Shown: piece by piece, positions 28,683 to 37,877 of the stretch | Numbering within the stretch: position 1 is the first letter of the stretch | How the letters are laid out: each line of letters opens with the position of its first letter | Assembly: GCF_900114455.1 (NCBI RefSeq) | Contig: NZ_FOTC01000001.1 | Span: forward strand, 955,058 to 1,019,057 | Reading direction: 5' to 3' | From: Halogranum rubrum | GTDB lineage: Archaea > Halobacteriota > Halobacteria > Halobacteriales > Haloferacaceae | Length of the DNA: 64,000 bases | Translations under genes and position numbers: made by a program | Notes under the pieces: model-generated | What the model was told of the DNA's origin: nothing | Seen by the model: only the letters and a program-made list of their open reading frames with translations | Database searches by the model: none

Positions 28683-29969
28683 TCAGTAGCCGCCGAACCG
28701 CCGGCCACGACGCGGCTCGAACGGTTCCTCCAACTCCTCGTCTCTCGTCGGGATGTGCCCGTGAGCGAGCGTCCCGCGGACCCACGTCTCGTCGCCGTCG
28801 ACGCCGAGTCGGAGCGTCGGCGCGAAGTTGCCGCCGAAGCGACGCTGCTGTTCTTCCGGCGGTAAGTCGGCCACGTCGTCCAGCGACCGACCGCGTAGGT
28901 CGTAGTAGTTGAAGAAACTGTGAACCAGAATCTCGTCGCGGTGGTCGAACGCGAGCCACGAGTAGGCTTGGAACGGCGCGTTCCCCGGGTTGGCGACGAC
29001 GAGACCCGACTCGTTCAGCGGTTCGTATTCGCCGTCGAGCGAGTCGGCGACGAAGCCGTAGAGGCCGTCGAAGCCGTGGAGACCCGGTGCGAACGTGTGT
29101 TCGTGACTCGGCGTGAAGAGGTAGTAGCGGTCGTCGCGGACGACGACGTGCGGGCGTTCGAGTTCCTGATTGACGCACGTCCCTTCGACCAGCGGTGGCT
29201 GTATCTCCCACTCCGTCGGGTCGCCGCTCTCGGAAGTAGCGACGCCGATACAGCCGTTGAACTCCTGTTGGGCCGCGTCGCCGCCGCAGGCGTCGCTCCC
29301 TTCGGGAACGGGCGTGTTGCCCTCGAAGAGGAGATGCGTCTTTCCAGTCTGCGGGTCCTCGAAGAACCACGGGTCGCGGAAAGTGTAGATCATCCCACGG
29401 GACTGGGATTCAGTCTCGTAGTGCTCGCCGTCGGCGGTGAGCATAATCTCGTGTTCGAACGGCCCGGAGATGTCGACGCCGTCGTCGTCCGCCTCGACGC
29501 TCCCGCCGTGGCCGACGGCGAGACGCTGTTCGTAGGTCAGTTCTTCCTCTCCCTTCCGACCAGAAGCGGTGTAGAAGAAGTACAAGTCGCCGTCGTCGTA
29601 GAGCGCGGACCCGGCCCACTGCCGCGACCCGAACGTCGTGCCTTCCTCGAAGACGCGCCCGCCGCGGTGCCACTCCTGTCCGTCTCGGGAGTAGAAGTAT
29701 CGGAGTGCGGCGACGTCGTGGCGCTTGCCGGGGAGGAGGTCTGCCGGAGCGGTCAGCGAGACGACGACGCGCCAGCCGTCGAAGTCGGCCATCGACCCGT
29801 CGCGGGTCCGCAGGAGCCACGTGTCCCAGATGTGGAGTTCGGGAAAGGCGTCGTTCGTCGGGGGATAGATGATTGGCGCGACGTTGTCGTCGGTGCGTTC
29901 GATTCGCTCGGCTTGCTCGCGAGTCCACGAACTCGGGCGCCGCCCGCCGTCAGGAGATGGAAGAGTCAT
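28683..29969 (-). CDS. GH68 levansucrase / fructosyltransferase
   Basis: GH68 enzymes transfer fructose from sucrose to growing levan or to water. The 428-aa protein shows the complete active site: nucleophile Asp49 in WDTW (48-51), transition-state stabiliser Asp199 in FRDP, and acid/base Glu271 in ERP. Residues in ETESQSRGMIYTFRDPWF and NQELERPHVVV are typical. I see no signal peptide at the chosen ATG (29969) or in the longer reading frame, which is unusual for an exopolysaccharide-forming enzyme. With the GH32 gene at 25025 the window holds both fructan synthesis and breakdown. Confidence 0.92.
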   Translation of the reverse strand: MTLPSPDGGRRPSSWTREQAERIERTDDNVAPIIYPPTNDAFPELHIWDTWLLRTRDGSMADFDGWRVVVSLTAPADLLPGKRHDVAALRYFYSRDGQEWHRGGRVFEEGTTFGSRQWAGSALYDDGDLYFFYTASGRKGEEELTYEQRLAVGHGGSVEADDDGVDISGPFEHEIMLTADGEHYETESQSRGMIYTFRDPWFFEDPQTGKTHLLFEGNTPVPEGSDACGGDAAQQEFNGCIGVATSESGDPTEWEIQPPLVEGTCVNQELERPHVVVRDDRYYLFTPSHEHTFAPGLHGFDGLYGFVADSLDGEYEPLNESGLVVANPGNAPFQAYSWLAFDHRDEILVHSFFNYYDLRGRSLDDVADLPPEEQQRRFGGNFAPTLRLGVDGDETWVRGTLAHGHIPTRDEELEEPFEPRRGRRFGGY

Positions 29970-30022
29970 ACGGCGAGGTTTTCGTGTGTACTCGAAAAGT
30001 TCCCGGTCCGCGTCGGGCGAAC

Positions 30023-30919
30023 TTACGACCGCTTGCCGACGAACGCCAGCAGTTCCTCGTTCACGCGTTCCGGCGCGTCCATCTGGACCCAGTGACTCGC
30101 GTCGGGGATGCGCTGGACCGTCAGGTCCGACACCCACCGGTCGAGGCCCTCGGTCAGTTCTGGAACGAGTGCCATATCGTCTTCACCCCACAGGAGGAGC
30201 GTCGGTACGTCGACGTCACGTGCGGCTACGTCGCCGTCGACGAACGGTACGAGGTTCTTCGCCTCCTCGCGAATCACCGACCGGTAGTAGTTGATGGCAG
30301 ACGTGGCCGCACCGGGTTTCGAGAAGGCCTCTTTGTACCGCTCGACGTCGGCGTCGCTGAAGGCGTCGGGCGTCGACGCCCCCTCTCTGAGAATCTCGTC
30401 GAACGCCGCGCAGTCGCGTCGAGTGAGCCACCACTCGGGGAGCCACGGCAGTTGGAAGAAGGCCATGTACCACGACTTCCGGCGTTGCTCGCCGTTCCGG
30501 CGCAGTTCACGCTCGAACGCGCCAGGATGCGGCGCGTTCAGGATGGAGAGCGTATCGACCACGTCGGAGTGGCGAGCGGCGACGTTCCACGCGATACCGC
30601 CGCCCCAATCGTGGGCGACGAGGTGGCCACTATCACCGAACTCCCGAATCAACTCGACCACGTCGGCGGTGAGTTCGGACATCCGGTAGGCGTCGACGCC
30701 GTGTGGTTTCTCCGAGCGGTTGTAGCCGCGCAAGTCGGGTGCGACGACGTGGTACTCCTTCGCGAGTGCGGGAATCTGTTCGTGCCAGGAGTACCAGCAC
30801 TCGGGGAAGCCGTGGAGGAGGACGATAGTCTCGTCGTCGTCATCGCCCGCTTCGACGTAGTGGAGGCGAACGTCGTTGACGACTGTCTGTCGGTGGACCA
30901 TCCGTGTGTAGGTGGCCAT
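30023..30919 (-). CDS. epoxide-hydrolase-like alpha/beta hydrolase
   Basis: The 298-aa cytosolic protein has HGFPE (36-40), the oxyanion motif typical of epoxide hydrolases, and an Asp nucleophile (Asp104 in HDWGGG) instead of Ser, the mark of epoxide hydrolases and haloalkane or fluoroacetate dehalogenases. The late catalytic His is in DASHWVQMD and the acid is likely in LLWGEDDMAL. Two Tyr/Trp-rich cap-domain stretches (SWYMAFFQLPWLPEWW) fit an epoxide-binding lid. It lies 54 bp downstream of no other co-directional gene start, so it is probably its own transcript. Confidence 0.85.
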   Translation of the reverse strand: MATYTRMVHRQTVVNDVRLHYVEAGDDDDETIVLLHGFPECWYSWHEQIPALAKEYHVVAPDLRGYNRSEKPHGVDAYRMSELTADVVELIREFGDSGHLVAHDWGGGIAWNVAARHSDVVDTLSILNAPHPGAFERELRRNGEQRRKSWYMAFFQLPWLPEWWLTRRDCAAFDEILREGASTPDAFSDADVERYKEAFSKPGAATSAINYYRSVIREEAKNLVPFVDGDVAARDVDVPTLLLWGEDDMALVPELTEGLDRWVSDLTVQRIPDASHWVQMDAPERVNEELLAFVGKRS

Positions 30920-31063
30920 GGTCGACTGTTCGGCCGAGCGTCACTAAACGTCGCGGGGTTCGTCGCCGACGCGACGACTACCGGTCGACGGATTTCTCTC
31001 GGCAGTCGAACTGACAGAGACGAAACCAAATGTTTGTATCAATCGGCCTCGCAACCGAAGGAG

Positions 31064-31879
31064 ATGAGCCATCACAGGTCGAGATTCACCGGTGATTCGA
31101 GGCTCCTCCATCGCCGTGCGATTCGAATCCCGCTCCCGAACGAGGCGGCCGAACTCGGTCTCCATCTGAACATGGCGACGACGGCCGCCGCCCAAGAGCA
31201 GAAAGCCGACCTCATCGAAGACCCGGACGTGCCGATGTTGGACGTCTACGAGTCACAACTCGACGGTATCGCACAGAGTTACCGCGACGCCGTCGAACGC
31301 GATGCGGGCGACGACTTCGAGGGCGCCGCACTCGCCTACTCGTCTGGTGACCGGGCGGACGGCGTCGCGGCGATGGCGGCGTACCTCTCGGAAGGAATCT
31401 GGCGCATCCAGCAGATGTTCACGGTCACGGACATGGTCGTCTTCCCAATCGTCCTCCGATACCCCGACTGTTGTACGGTCAACGTTCGGTTCGCTCGCGG
31501 CGGTGTGAACGACAACGTCGTCTGGTACGAGTCACCCGAACACTCGGCCGAAGAACTCGACGAGGAGTACGCCGAGGTGTACCACTGCGAGAGTCAGTAC
31601 TCGCAGCGACAGGCCGCCGAACGCATCAGAGAGAGCGCACAGGTCGTCCGCGACCAGTTCCCCGACCCGCGCGAGACGTCGTTCGAGGAGCGTCGACTCG
31701 GCGGCATCGTGACCGCCTTCGGCCGACAGGGGTCGCAGTTCTGCTCCGGTCTCGAAGCAGTGAATCCGAGTCCGGACCGCTTCGACGACACTATCTCCGA
31801 ACCGCAAATTATCGAGGAGAGCCCGATTGCTCGACAGACCGAAGACGAGTGGCTCGACGACGACGCCGTCGTACTCTGA
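31064..31879 (+). CDS. uncharacterised haloarchaeal protein
   Basis: This 271-aa protein is not recognised. It has helical stretches (YESQLDGIAQSYRDAVERD, AAERIRESAQVVRDQF) and a middle part with DCCTVNVRFARGGVNDN. The Cys pair in that middle part and a Cys in SQFCSGLEA are the only striking residues. No signal peptide or membrane helix is seen. The ATG at 31064 follows AAGGAG directly, but an ATG at 31172 (MATTAAAQEQK) would remove a basic, low-conservation-looking head and cannot be excluded. Confidence 0.5.
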   Translation: MSHHRSRFTGDSRLLHRRAIRIPLPNEAAELGLHLNMATTAAAQEQKADLIEDPDVPMLDVYESQLDGIAQSYRDAVERDAGDDFEGAALAYSSGDRADGVAAMAAYLSEGIWRIQQMFTVTDMVVFPIVLRYPDCCTVNVRFARGGVNDNVVWYESPEHSAEELDEEYAEVYHCESQYSQRQAAERIRESAQVVRDQFPDPRETSFEERRLGGIVTAFGRQGSQFCSGLEAVNPSPDRFDDTISEPQIIEESPIARQTEDEWLDDDAVVL

Positions 31880-31937
31880 CACTCACATCTCGTCGTTTCT
31901 CCCGGCGGCGCTGCTCAGGAAGTGATTCACGAGAGAC

Positions 31938-31961
31938 GTGGGCCGTCCCGGATTGTGAACC
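31938..31961 (-). repeat. duplicated 3' end of tRNA-Pro, possible old attachment site
   Basis: Seventeen bases (31938-31954) repeat the 3' end of the tRNA-Pro gene (32099-32115) exactly, and the match continues for six bases after a 1-nt insertion. It lies downstream of the tRNA in its own orientation, 144 bp away, the arrangement left by tRNA-targeting integrative elements. Confidence 0.6.
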
Positions 31962-31964
31962 AGC

Positions 31965-31998
31965 GCAAGACGTGCTCGCTTCGCTTCGCTCGTCTTGC
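31965..31998. repeat. 8-bp stem hairpin between the tRNA repeats
   Basis: GCAAGACG and CGTCTTGC form a perfect 8-bp stem around an 18-nt loop. It lies within the segment bounded by the two tRNA-Pro 3' copies. Confidence 0.6.
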
Positions 31999-32018
31999 AG
32001 GGTTCAAATCCTCAGTAA

Positions 32019-32102
32019 CCACTTCCTCACAACTCGATTGAGACTCGCATACGCCTCGCTATCGCTCGGCGACGCTCGGTAGGTGAGTTGTGAGAGAAGT
32101 GG
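32019..32102. repeat. imperfect inverted repeat ending at the tRNA 3' end
   Basis: The left arm (32019-32035) and right arm (32085-32102) are inverted copies with one inserted base: CCACTTC then CTCACAACTC against GAGTTGTGAG then AGAAGTGG. The right arm runs into the last bases of the tRNA-Pro gene. Confidence 0.6.
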
Positions 32103-32172
32103 GCCGTCCCGGATTTGAACCGAGGTTCCGAGCACCCGATGCTCGAAGGATACCAAGCTACCCCAACGGCCC
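32100..32172 (-). tRNA. tRNA-Pro(CGG)
   Basis: Read on the minus strand, a full cloverleaf folds: acceptor GGGCCGT/ACGGCCC with discriminator A, D-arm with AGCTTGGTA, anticodon stem CGAGC/GCTCG with loop ATCGGGT and anticodon CGG (proline), a 4-nt variable loop, and T-arm CTCGG/CCGGG with loop TTCAAAT. No intron is present and CCA is not encoded. A T/A-rich stretch (ttaag, about 32200) upstream is a possible TATA box. Confidence 0.92.
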
Positions 32173-32268
32173 GCATGTTATCGGATGCGAGGATAGTGTT
32201 TAAGGGTTATGATACGTCGACCGAGCGCGGCCCGTTAGCGCACTGCGACCCCCGTGCTGTCACTCGAT

Positions 32269-32865
32269 TCAGTACGTCTCGTACCCGTCCGTGTCGAGGT
32301 AGTTGTGTATCACCGTCATCGAGTGGTCGGCGTGGAGCACCTTCGGGCCGATACGGACCCGTTCGTCGGCCGCCTCGGCCAGCAGTTCGGCCTCCTCGTC
32401 GGTGAAGTCGTTGTGGTCCGAGAGGACGAACAGCGGATTCTCCGGCGGTTCGACGTCGACGACTGGGTCGCCGTCCTCGTGCAACTGGACGACCGTCGCG
32501 TCTCTCGACGCCGCCTCCAGCGTCGCCTCGAAGTCCATCCGGTAGACCGAGACACCCGGCGACGACTCGGCGGGCATGTGGCCGATAGCCTCGTCTTTCT
32601 TCTCCAGTGCCTTGCGAACCAGTGCGGCCGTACTCCGCTCGTCGGGGTTGAGTCGCCGGAGTTCACTCCCCTCGAAGCGAACGGTGAGTTCGTCGCCGAG
32701 AACGAGGTGGACGCGGACGTCCTCACGGATGGCGTGCGAGAGGAAGAACGCCGAGTTGACACAGCGACACAGCACGTCGAGGCGGCCCGCGCCGCCCGCG
32801 ATGTCGTCGAGCGAGAAGTCGGAATGGGTAGGGACGTCGTGACCGAGGACGATGAACTGACGCAT
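32269..32865 (-). CDS. trmY: tRNA pseudouridine(54) N1-methyltransferase
   Basis: TrmY uses SAM to convert pseudouridine 54 to N1-methylpseudouridine in archaeal tRNAs. The 198-aa SPOUT-family protein begins [21 protein letters not shown] and includes [20 protein letters not shown], and the knot region near the end has [15 protein letters not shown] and [20 protein letters not shown], all characteristic. Length matches the family. An ATG 18 codons upstream exists, but the MRQF start is the usual N-terminus. It sits 96 bp from the tRNA-Pro gene. Confidence 0.93.
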   Translation of the reverse strand: MRQFIVLGHDVPTHSDFSLDDIAGGAGRLDVLCRCVNSAFFLSHAIREDVRVHLVLGDELTVRFEGSELRRLNPDERSTAALVRKALEKKDEAIGHMPAESSPGVSVYRMDFEATLEAASRDATVVQLHEDGDPVVDVEPPENPLFVLSDHNDFTDEEAELLAEAADERVRIGPKVLHADHSMTVIHNYLDTDGYETY

Positions 32866-32992
32866 ATCTGGGGATACGGCGAGTGGGTAATGGCTCTGTT
32901 CACTCGCCTCCGTGCTCACCCTGTCGACTCGCCGGTTCGTCGATTCGTCACCTCGGCGCTACCGCTATGCTCTCGTGGCCCCTGACTCGGGT

Positions 32993-34552
32993 ATGCAACG
33001 GGTCCTCCTCACGCTCCTCGTCCTCCTGTCGGTGCTGTCGACGACGCCGACGGTAGCCGTGGGTGTCCCCGACGTCCGCCTCACTGTCTCGGCCGTGACT
33101 GTCGAACCCGAGACGCCGCTCGTCGGCGAGACTATCACCGTCACCGCGACGGTGCAGAACTCCGTCGGGAGCGCCTCAGCCGTCGACGTCGACCGAATCG
33201 TCCTCCGCGGCCCCGACGGCCGACTCGACGAGGCGGAGAACGTCGGGTCGCTCTCGACGGGTGACTCCGTGACCGTCCCGCTGACGGCGCGGTTCGACGA
33301 ACCGGGCGTACGAACGCTGGAACTCCGTATCTCGGGGACCGACGCGAACCGAGACACCGTCAGCATCTCCCACCCCGTCCCCGTCGCCGTCGAACGCGCC
33401 GCCCCGCAGGCGACACTCGACGTGTTCGACCCCGCCGTCGACGCCGAAAGCCGAGTCCAGGTGACGCTCGCGAACCCGGCGGCGACACCTGTCCGAAATC
33501 TCGTCGTTGGCTTCGACCGACCGTTCGGCGAGAGTGTCGAAGACCGACGGGTCGTCCCGCTTCTCGACGCTGGTGAGACGGTAACGGTGAACCTCACGAC
33601 GATTCCGGCCACGAGCGGCGAACAGGAACTCGCCGTCCGAGTCGACTACACGAGTGAGTCGGGGACGGAGGCGACGACACGCCTCACTCGGACGGTGACC
33701 GTCGAACCCTACGTCGACGACGTCGGCGTCGAGGTGCGACCAGTCCGGCCGACCGAAGACGACGGCGGAACCGACGTCGGCGACCTCCAAGGACTGCTCA
33801 CCGGCGGCGGGGCGGTCACCGACGCGGGAGAAGCAGGGGAGACCGTCGAACCAGACCCGACGTTCGTCGAAGTGGTCGTCACCAACTTCGGTACCGTCGC
33901 CCTCGACGACGTCGTCGTCGCGCCGTCGACGGCGAACGTCTCGCTCCCCAGACAGGCCGTCTCCGGACCGATTCTCCCCGGCGAGAGCGCGACGGCGCTC
34001 GGCGACCACCGAGAGGTCAGACAGACCGAGGCCGTGCGAGTCGTCGTCGACTACGAGGCGGGCGTCCGCGAGAGTCGGACGGAGACGACCTACGCCTACC
34101 GACCCCTCGTCGGCGACGTTCGTATCACCGACGTGGAGATGACGCGCACCGACGACGGACGAGTCACCCTCTCGGGCAACGCCGCCAACGTCGGCCGCGC
34201 GGAGGCGACGGGTCTCGTCGTCGCCGTCCTCCCGTCTGAACTCGTTGAACCCACCTACCCACAGCGCGACTACTTCGTGGGAACGGTCGGCGGTAGCGAC
34301 TTCGCCCCGTTCGACCTGACCGCGGAGGTCAACGAGTCGGCGACGACGGTACCCGTTCGGGTCACGTATCAGGTCGACGGTGTCCGGTACGACCACGTCT
34401 ACGACTTGCCGTACGACGTCTCGGAGCGCGAGCGAACCCGCACCGGACTAAGTATCCCGGCGCTCGGCACCGGCATCGCACTCCTCGTGGGCGTTCCTGC
34501 GCTCCTCGTCCTCGCGCATCGGTCGGGGCGATTCGACCGATTCCGCCGATGA
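32993..34552 (+). CDS. secreted CARDB-domain protein with C-terminal membrane anchor
   Basis: The 519-aa protein has a Sec signal peptide (MQRVLLTLLVLLSVLSTT), three to four tandem immunoglobulin-like CARDB repeats (GETITVTATVQNSVGSASAV; LANPAATPVRNLVVGF; VVVTNFGTVALDDVVV; SGNAANVGRAEATGLVV), and a final membrane helix (about 490-510) followed by Arg-rich residues. It should be anchored with its domains outside. The stop overlaps the next ATG (ATGA), tying it to an FtsX/MacB-like permease, so it may be the extracytoplasmic partner of that transporter. Confidence 0.82.
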   Translation: MQRVLLTLLVLLSVLSTTPTVAVGVPDVRLTVSAVTVEPETPLVGETITVTATVQNSVGSASAVDVDRIVLRGPDGRLDEAENVGSLSTGDSVTVPLTARFDEPGVRTLELRISGTDANRDTVSISHPVPVAVERAAPQATLDVFDPAVDAESRVQVTLANPAATPVRNLVVGFDRPFGESVEDRRVVPLLDAGETVTVNLTTIPATSGEQELAVRVDYTSESGTEATTRLTRTVTVEPYVDDVGVEVRPVRPTEDDGGTDVGDLQGLLTGGGAVTDAGEAGETVEPDPTFVEVVVTNFGTVALDDVVVAPSTANVSLPRQAVSGPILPGESATALGDHREVRQTEAVRVVVDYEAGVRESRTETTYAYRPLVGDVRITDVEMTRTDDGRVTLSGNAANVGRAEATGLVVAVLPSELVEPTYPQRDYFVGTVGGSDFAPFDLTAEVNESATTVPVRVTYQVDGVRYDHVYDLPYDVSERERTRTGLSIPALGTGIALLVGVPALLVLAHRSGRFDRFRR

Positions 34553-35709
34553 GCAACCGCGACCCCTCGTCGTCACTCGCCGACCGCTCGCCGTCGCTCC
34601 TCCTCGCCCGGCGCAACCTCAGCCGTAACCGACTCCGGTCTGGACTCGCGGTGCTCGGTATCGTCGTCGGCGTCTTCGCCATCGCCGCGCTGGGAATCCT
34701 CGGAACCGTCCTCGAACTCACCGCGGCGGACTCGCTCGGCGGCCTCGGCAACCAGGTCATCGTCAGTCCCAACGCCGACGTGGGCAGCGAGACTGTCAGT
34801 CCCCGAGACGTCCAGCAGATAGAGCGTATCGCCGAGGGCGCGGAGGTGGTCCCGCTGGTCACGGGCGGCGCAGTCGCAGAGCGTGGCGAGAGCCGAACGT
34901 TCGTCACACTCTACGGGACCGAAGAGCCAGCCTCGCTGTTCGTCGCCGCCGACGGTGAACTCCCCGAGCGACACGCTCGTGGGGCTATCGTCGGGTCGGA
35001 CGTGGCCGCCGACCTCGGCGTCGGCGTGGGACGGACGCTCACCATCGAAGGCGCCGAATACCGAATCGTCGCCGTCCTCGAACCCCAGGAGGGAATCTCG
35101 CCCGTCTCGTCGGACAACGCGGTGATTCTCCCACCCGCCGCGTTCGTCGAAGAGGAGTACACGCAGGTCATCGTGCAGGCCGACTCCGGGGCGGAGGCCG
35201 CCCGTATCGCAGACGGTATCCGCGAACAACTGAACGCCCGCGACGAACGTGTCGACGTCTTCGAACTCTCCTCTATCATCGACCAGATCGGCGACTTCTT
35301 CGACCTGCTCTCGGCGTTCCTGCTCGCCATCGGCTCTATCTCGCTGTTCGTCGCCGGCGTGAGCATCCTGAACGTGATGCTGATGAGTACGAGCGAGCGT
35401 CGCGAGGAGATCGGCGTCTTCCGCGCCGTCGGTATCCAGAAGCGCGACGTGATGCGGATGATTCTCGTCGAGGCCGCGCTCCTCGGTGTGGTCGGTGGCG
35501 TCTTCGGCGTCGTCCTCGCCGTCGTCGGCACGGCGGCTCTCTACGTCTTCGTCGCCGAAGTGACGCTCTCGGCCGTCGTCGCGGTACAGAACGGCCTCTA
35601 CCTCCTCGGTGCGTTCGCGTTCGGCGTCGTCGTCAGCCTCGCCTCCGGACTCTATCCGGCGTGGAAGGCGGCGAACGAGCGACCCGTCGACGCGATTCGG
35701 GGTGGCTGA
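34549..35709 (+). CDS. ABC transporter permease, FtsX/MacB type
   Basis: The 386-aa protein has the MacB-like layout: helix 1 after RRNLSRNRLRSGLAVLGIVVG, a large extracytoplasmic domain (about 45-240, GNQVIVSPNADVGSETVSP), then three helices near the C-terminus with the FtsX phrase ILNVMLMSTSERREEIGVFRA. These permeases drive conformational change of outer-facing partners or export of lipid-linked or peptide substrates. Its ATPase is not adjacent: the next gene is a self-contained exporter. It is translationally coupled to the CARDB gene. Confidence 0.87.
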   Translation: MSNRDPSSSLADRSPSLLLARRNLSRNRLRSGLAVLGIVVGVFAIAALGILGTVLELTAADSLGGLGNQVIVSPNADVGSETVSPRDVQQIERIAEGAEVVPLVTGGAVAERGESRTFVTLYGTEEPASLFVAADGELPERHARGAIVGSDVAADLGVGVGRTLTIEGAEYRIVAVLEPQEGISPVSSDNAVILPPAAFVEEEYTQVIVQADSGAEAARIADGIREQLNARDERVDVFELSSIIDQIGDFFDLLSAFLLAIGSISLFVAGVSILNVMLMSTSERREEIGVFRAVGIQKRDVMRMILVEAALLGVVGGVFGVVLAVVGTAALYVFVAEVTLSAVVAVQNGLYLLGAFAFGVVVSLASGLYPAWKAANERPVDAIRGG

Positions 35710-35947
35710 CCGAGTGAGGGTTTATCACACAGAACGGTACCACCGACCCTGTGCGCTGAGCGACGCACGAAACGCCCCGCGGGAGTACGGCACAGCGTTT
35801 CGTGACCTAACCGAGGGTGCCGTCTGTTCGCCTTCTCACCAGTTTGGTCAACCAGCGGACAGTCTCCGCGCAGTTCAAATCTGTTCGGTCCCTAACTACA
35901 GGTAAGTCTCGGGTGCTGTCGCGACGACTCGCCCGGAGGAACACCAC

Positions 35948-37864
35948 TTGGAACCGGAGACACCCAACCCGTTCGACGAGTACCGCGATACCGACAGCGA
36001 CCCGCTGGTCCGCATCTTCGAGGAGTACGGTCGAACGGACCTCCACTGGTTCGTCATCGGTCTCCTCGCCAGCATCGTCGGTCGACTGCTGAGTCTCACG
36101 CCACCGCTGGTGCTGGGCCTCGCTATCGACTCGGTGTTCACACCGGGCGGGCCACCGTTTGGTCTCCCACTCGTCCCCGCCACGATGATGCCGTCGACGA
36201 CGGCGGGTCTCGTGTGGCTCTCCGTCGGACTCATCCTCGGTGCGTTCGCGTTGGGCGTCGTCTTCTCGTGGGTGCAAGGCGTCGGTCTCTCGCTGTTCTC
36301 GAACCGCGTCCAGCACGCGGTTCGGACCGACACGTACGCCGCGATGCAGCGACTCGACATGGCCTTCTTCGACGACAAACAGACCGGACAGGTCATGAGC
36401 GTCCTCAACAACGACGTCCGGAACCTCCGGACGTTCCTCGACAGCACGCTCTCGGGGGCGATTCAACTCGTCGTCACCGTCGTCGGTATCGCCGTCATCC
36501 TGTTCACATTGAACTGGCAACTCGCGCTCGTCACGCTCGTCGCCGTCCCGCTTCTCACGGTGTTCACGCTCCGGTTCATGACGACGATTCGACCGCTCTA
36601 CCGAGCGCTTCGCGCCAGCGTCGGTGCGCTCAACACGCGTCTGGAGAACAACCTCAGCGGCATCGAGGTCATCAAGACGTCGAACACGGAGATGTACGAG
36701 GAGGCCCGCGTCACGGAAGCCTCGCGAGAGTACTACGACCGAACGTGGGACGTCGTCAAACTCGAGTATCTCTACCAGCCGAGTATGGAACTCCTCGCGG
36801 GTGTCGCGTTCGCGGCTACGTTCGTCGTCGGTGGACTGTGGATCGCCTTAGAGGAGCCTCCGCTGTTCTTCACCGGTGACCTCCTCGTCGGCGAGTTCGT
36901 CACGTTCCTGTTCATGACCCAGCGGTTCATCGACCCACTTGCGGGGGCGGGACGTATCGTCAACGCCTACGAGAACGCCCGTGCTTCCGGCGAGCGTATC
37001 TTCGGTCTCTCGACGCTTCCCGTCACTATTGGCGACGATGCCGACGCAGTCGCGCTCGACGACGTTCGAGGGGCTATCGAGTACGACGGCGTCGACTTCG
37101 CCTACGCGAACGGCGTTCCCGTCCTCCACGACGTCGACTTCACTGTCGACCCTGGCCAGACAGTCGCACTCGTCGGCCCGACCGGTGCCGGGAAGTCGAC
37201 GGCGGCGAAGCTCCTTCTGCGCCTCTACGACGTGACTGATGGGACGATCCGACTCGACGGAACCGACGTTCGAGACGTTCGACTCGACAGTCTCCGCTCG
37301 GCCGTGGGGTACGTCAGCCAAGAGGTCTACCTGTTCGACGGGACGGTTCGAGAGAACCTGACCTATGGCGCGTTCGACGCGACGGAAGTCGAGATGGTCG
37401 CCGCCGCGGAGGCGGCCGAGGCCCAGGAGTTCATCGAACGTCTGCCCGACGGCTACGACACCCGAATCGGAGAGCGTGGTGTGAAACTCTCCGGCGGTCA
37501 GCGTCAGCGCATCAGCCTCGCTCGTGCCATGTTGCAGGACCCGGCCGTCCTCGTCCTCGACGAGGCGACGAGCGCCGTCGACACCGAGACGGAACTCTAC
37601 ATCCAGCGGGCGCTCGCTCGGTTGACCGAGGGTCGGACGACGATGGTCATCGCGCACCGACTCTCGACGGTTCGCCACGCCGACCAGATTCTCGTCCTCG
37701 ACGGCGGGCGAGTCGTCGAGCGAGGGACACACGACGAGTTGCTCGCACAGAACGGTCTCTACGCGACGTTGTGGAACATCCAAGCCGGCGCACTCGACGA
37801 AGCGGATGCCGACATCCTCGACGAGTTAGCTCGCCGCGAACGTTCTGCGGTCGAGACCGACTGA
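35948..37864 (+). CDS. ABC exporter, fused permease and ATPase
   Basis: The 638-aa half-transporter has six membrane helices (about 40-350) and a nucleotide-binding domain with Walker A GPTGAGKST, signature LSGGQRQR, Walker B VLVLDEATSAVD and the H-loop IAHRLSTVRHADQ. It is of the MsbA/multidrug type and should act as a homodimer exporting lipids or amphiphiles. No ATG fits the N-terminus; a TTG at 35948 lies 7 nt after GGAGGA, so the TTG start is well supported. The 238 bp upstream hold no other gene. Confidence 0.9.
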   Translation: MEPETPNPFDEYRDTDSDPLVRIFEEYGRTDLHWFVIGLLASIVGRLLSLTPPLVLGLAIDSVFTPGGPPFGLPLVPATMMPSTTAGLVWLSVGLILGAFALGVVFSWVQGVGLSLFSNRVQHAVRTDTYAAMQRLDMAFFDDKQTGQVMSVLNNDVRNLRTFLDSTLSGAIQLVVTVVGIAVILFTLNWQLALVTLVAVPLLTVFTLRFMTTIRPLYRALRASVGALNTRLENNLSGIEVIKTSNTEMYEEARVTEASREYYDRTWDVVKLEYLYQPSMELLAGVAFAATFVVGGLWIALEEPPLFFTGDLLVGEFVTFLFMTQRFIDPLAGAGRIVNAYENARASGERIFGLSTLPVTIGDDADAVALDDVRGAIEYDGVDFAYANGVPVLHDVDFTVDPGQTVALVGPTGAGKSTAAKLLLRLYDVTDGTIRLDGTDVRDVRLDSLRSAVGYVSQEVYLFDGTVRENLTYGAFDATEVEMVAAAEAAEAQEFIERLPDGYDTRIGERGVKLSGGQRQRISLARAMLQDPAVLVLDEATSAVDTETELYIQRALARLTEGRTTMVIAHRLSTVRHADQILVLDGGRVVERGTHDELLAQNGLYATLWNIQAGALDEADADILDELARRERSAVETD

Positions 37865-37877
37865 TCACCGGTCGAAC

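Noticed and set aside
31900-32026. a second tRNA in the region before tRNA-Pro, because GGAAGTG pairs with CACTTCC and TTCAAATCC looks like a T-loop
   Set aside because: The T-stem does not pair, and no D-arm or anticodon arm can be folded; it is better explained by repeats from an old att site.
36848-37783. 311-aa minus-strand ORF inside the ABC exporter gene
   Set aside because: The plus strand has Walker A, signature and Walker B motifs in the same region; the antisense frame has none.
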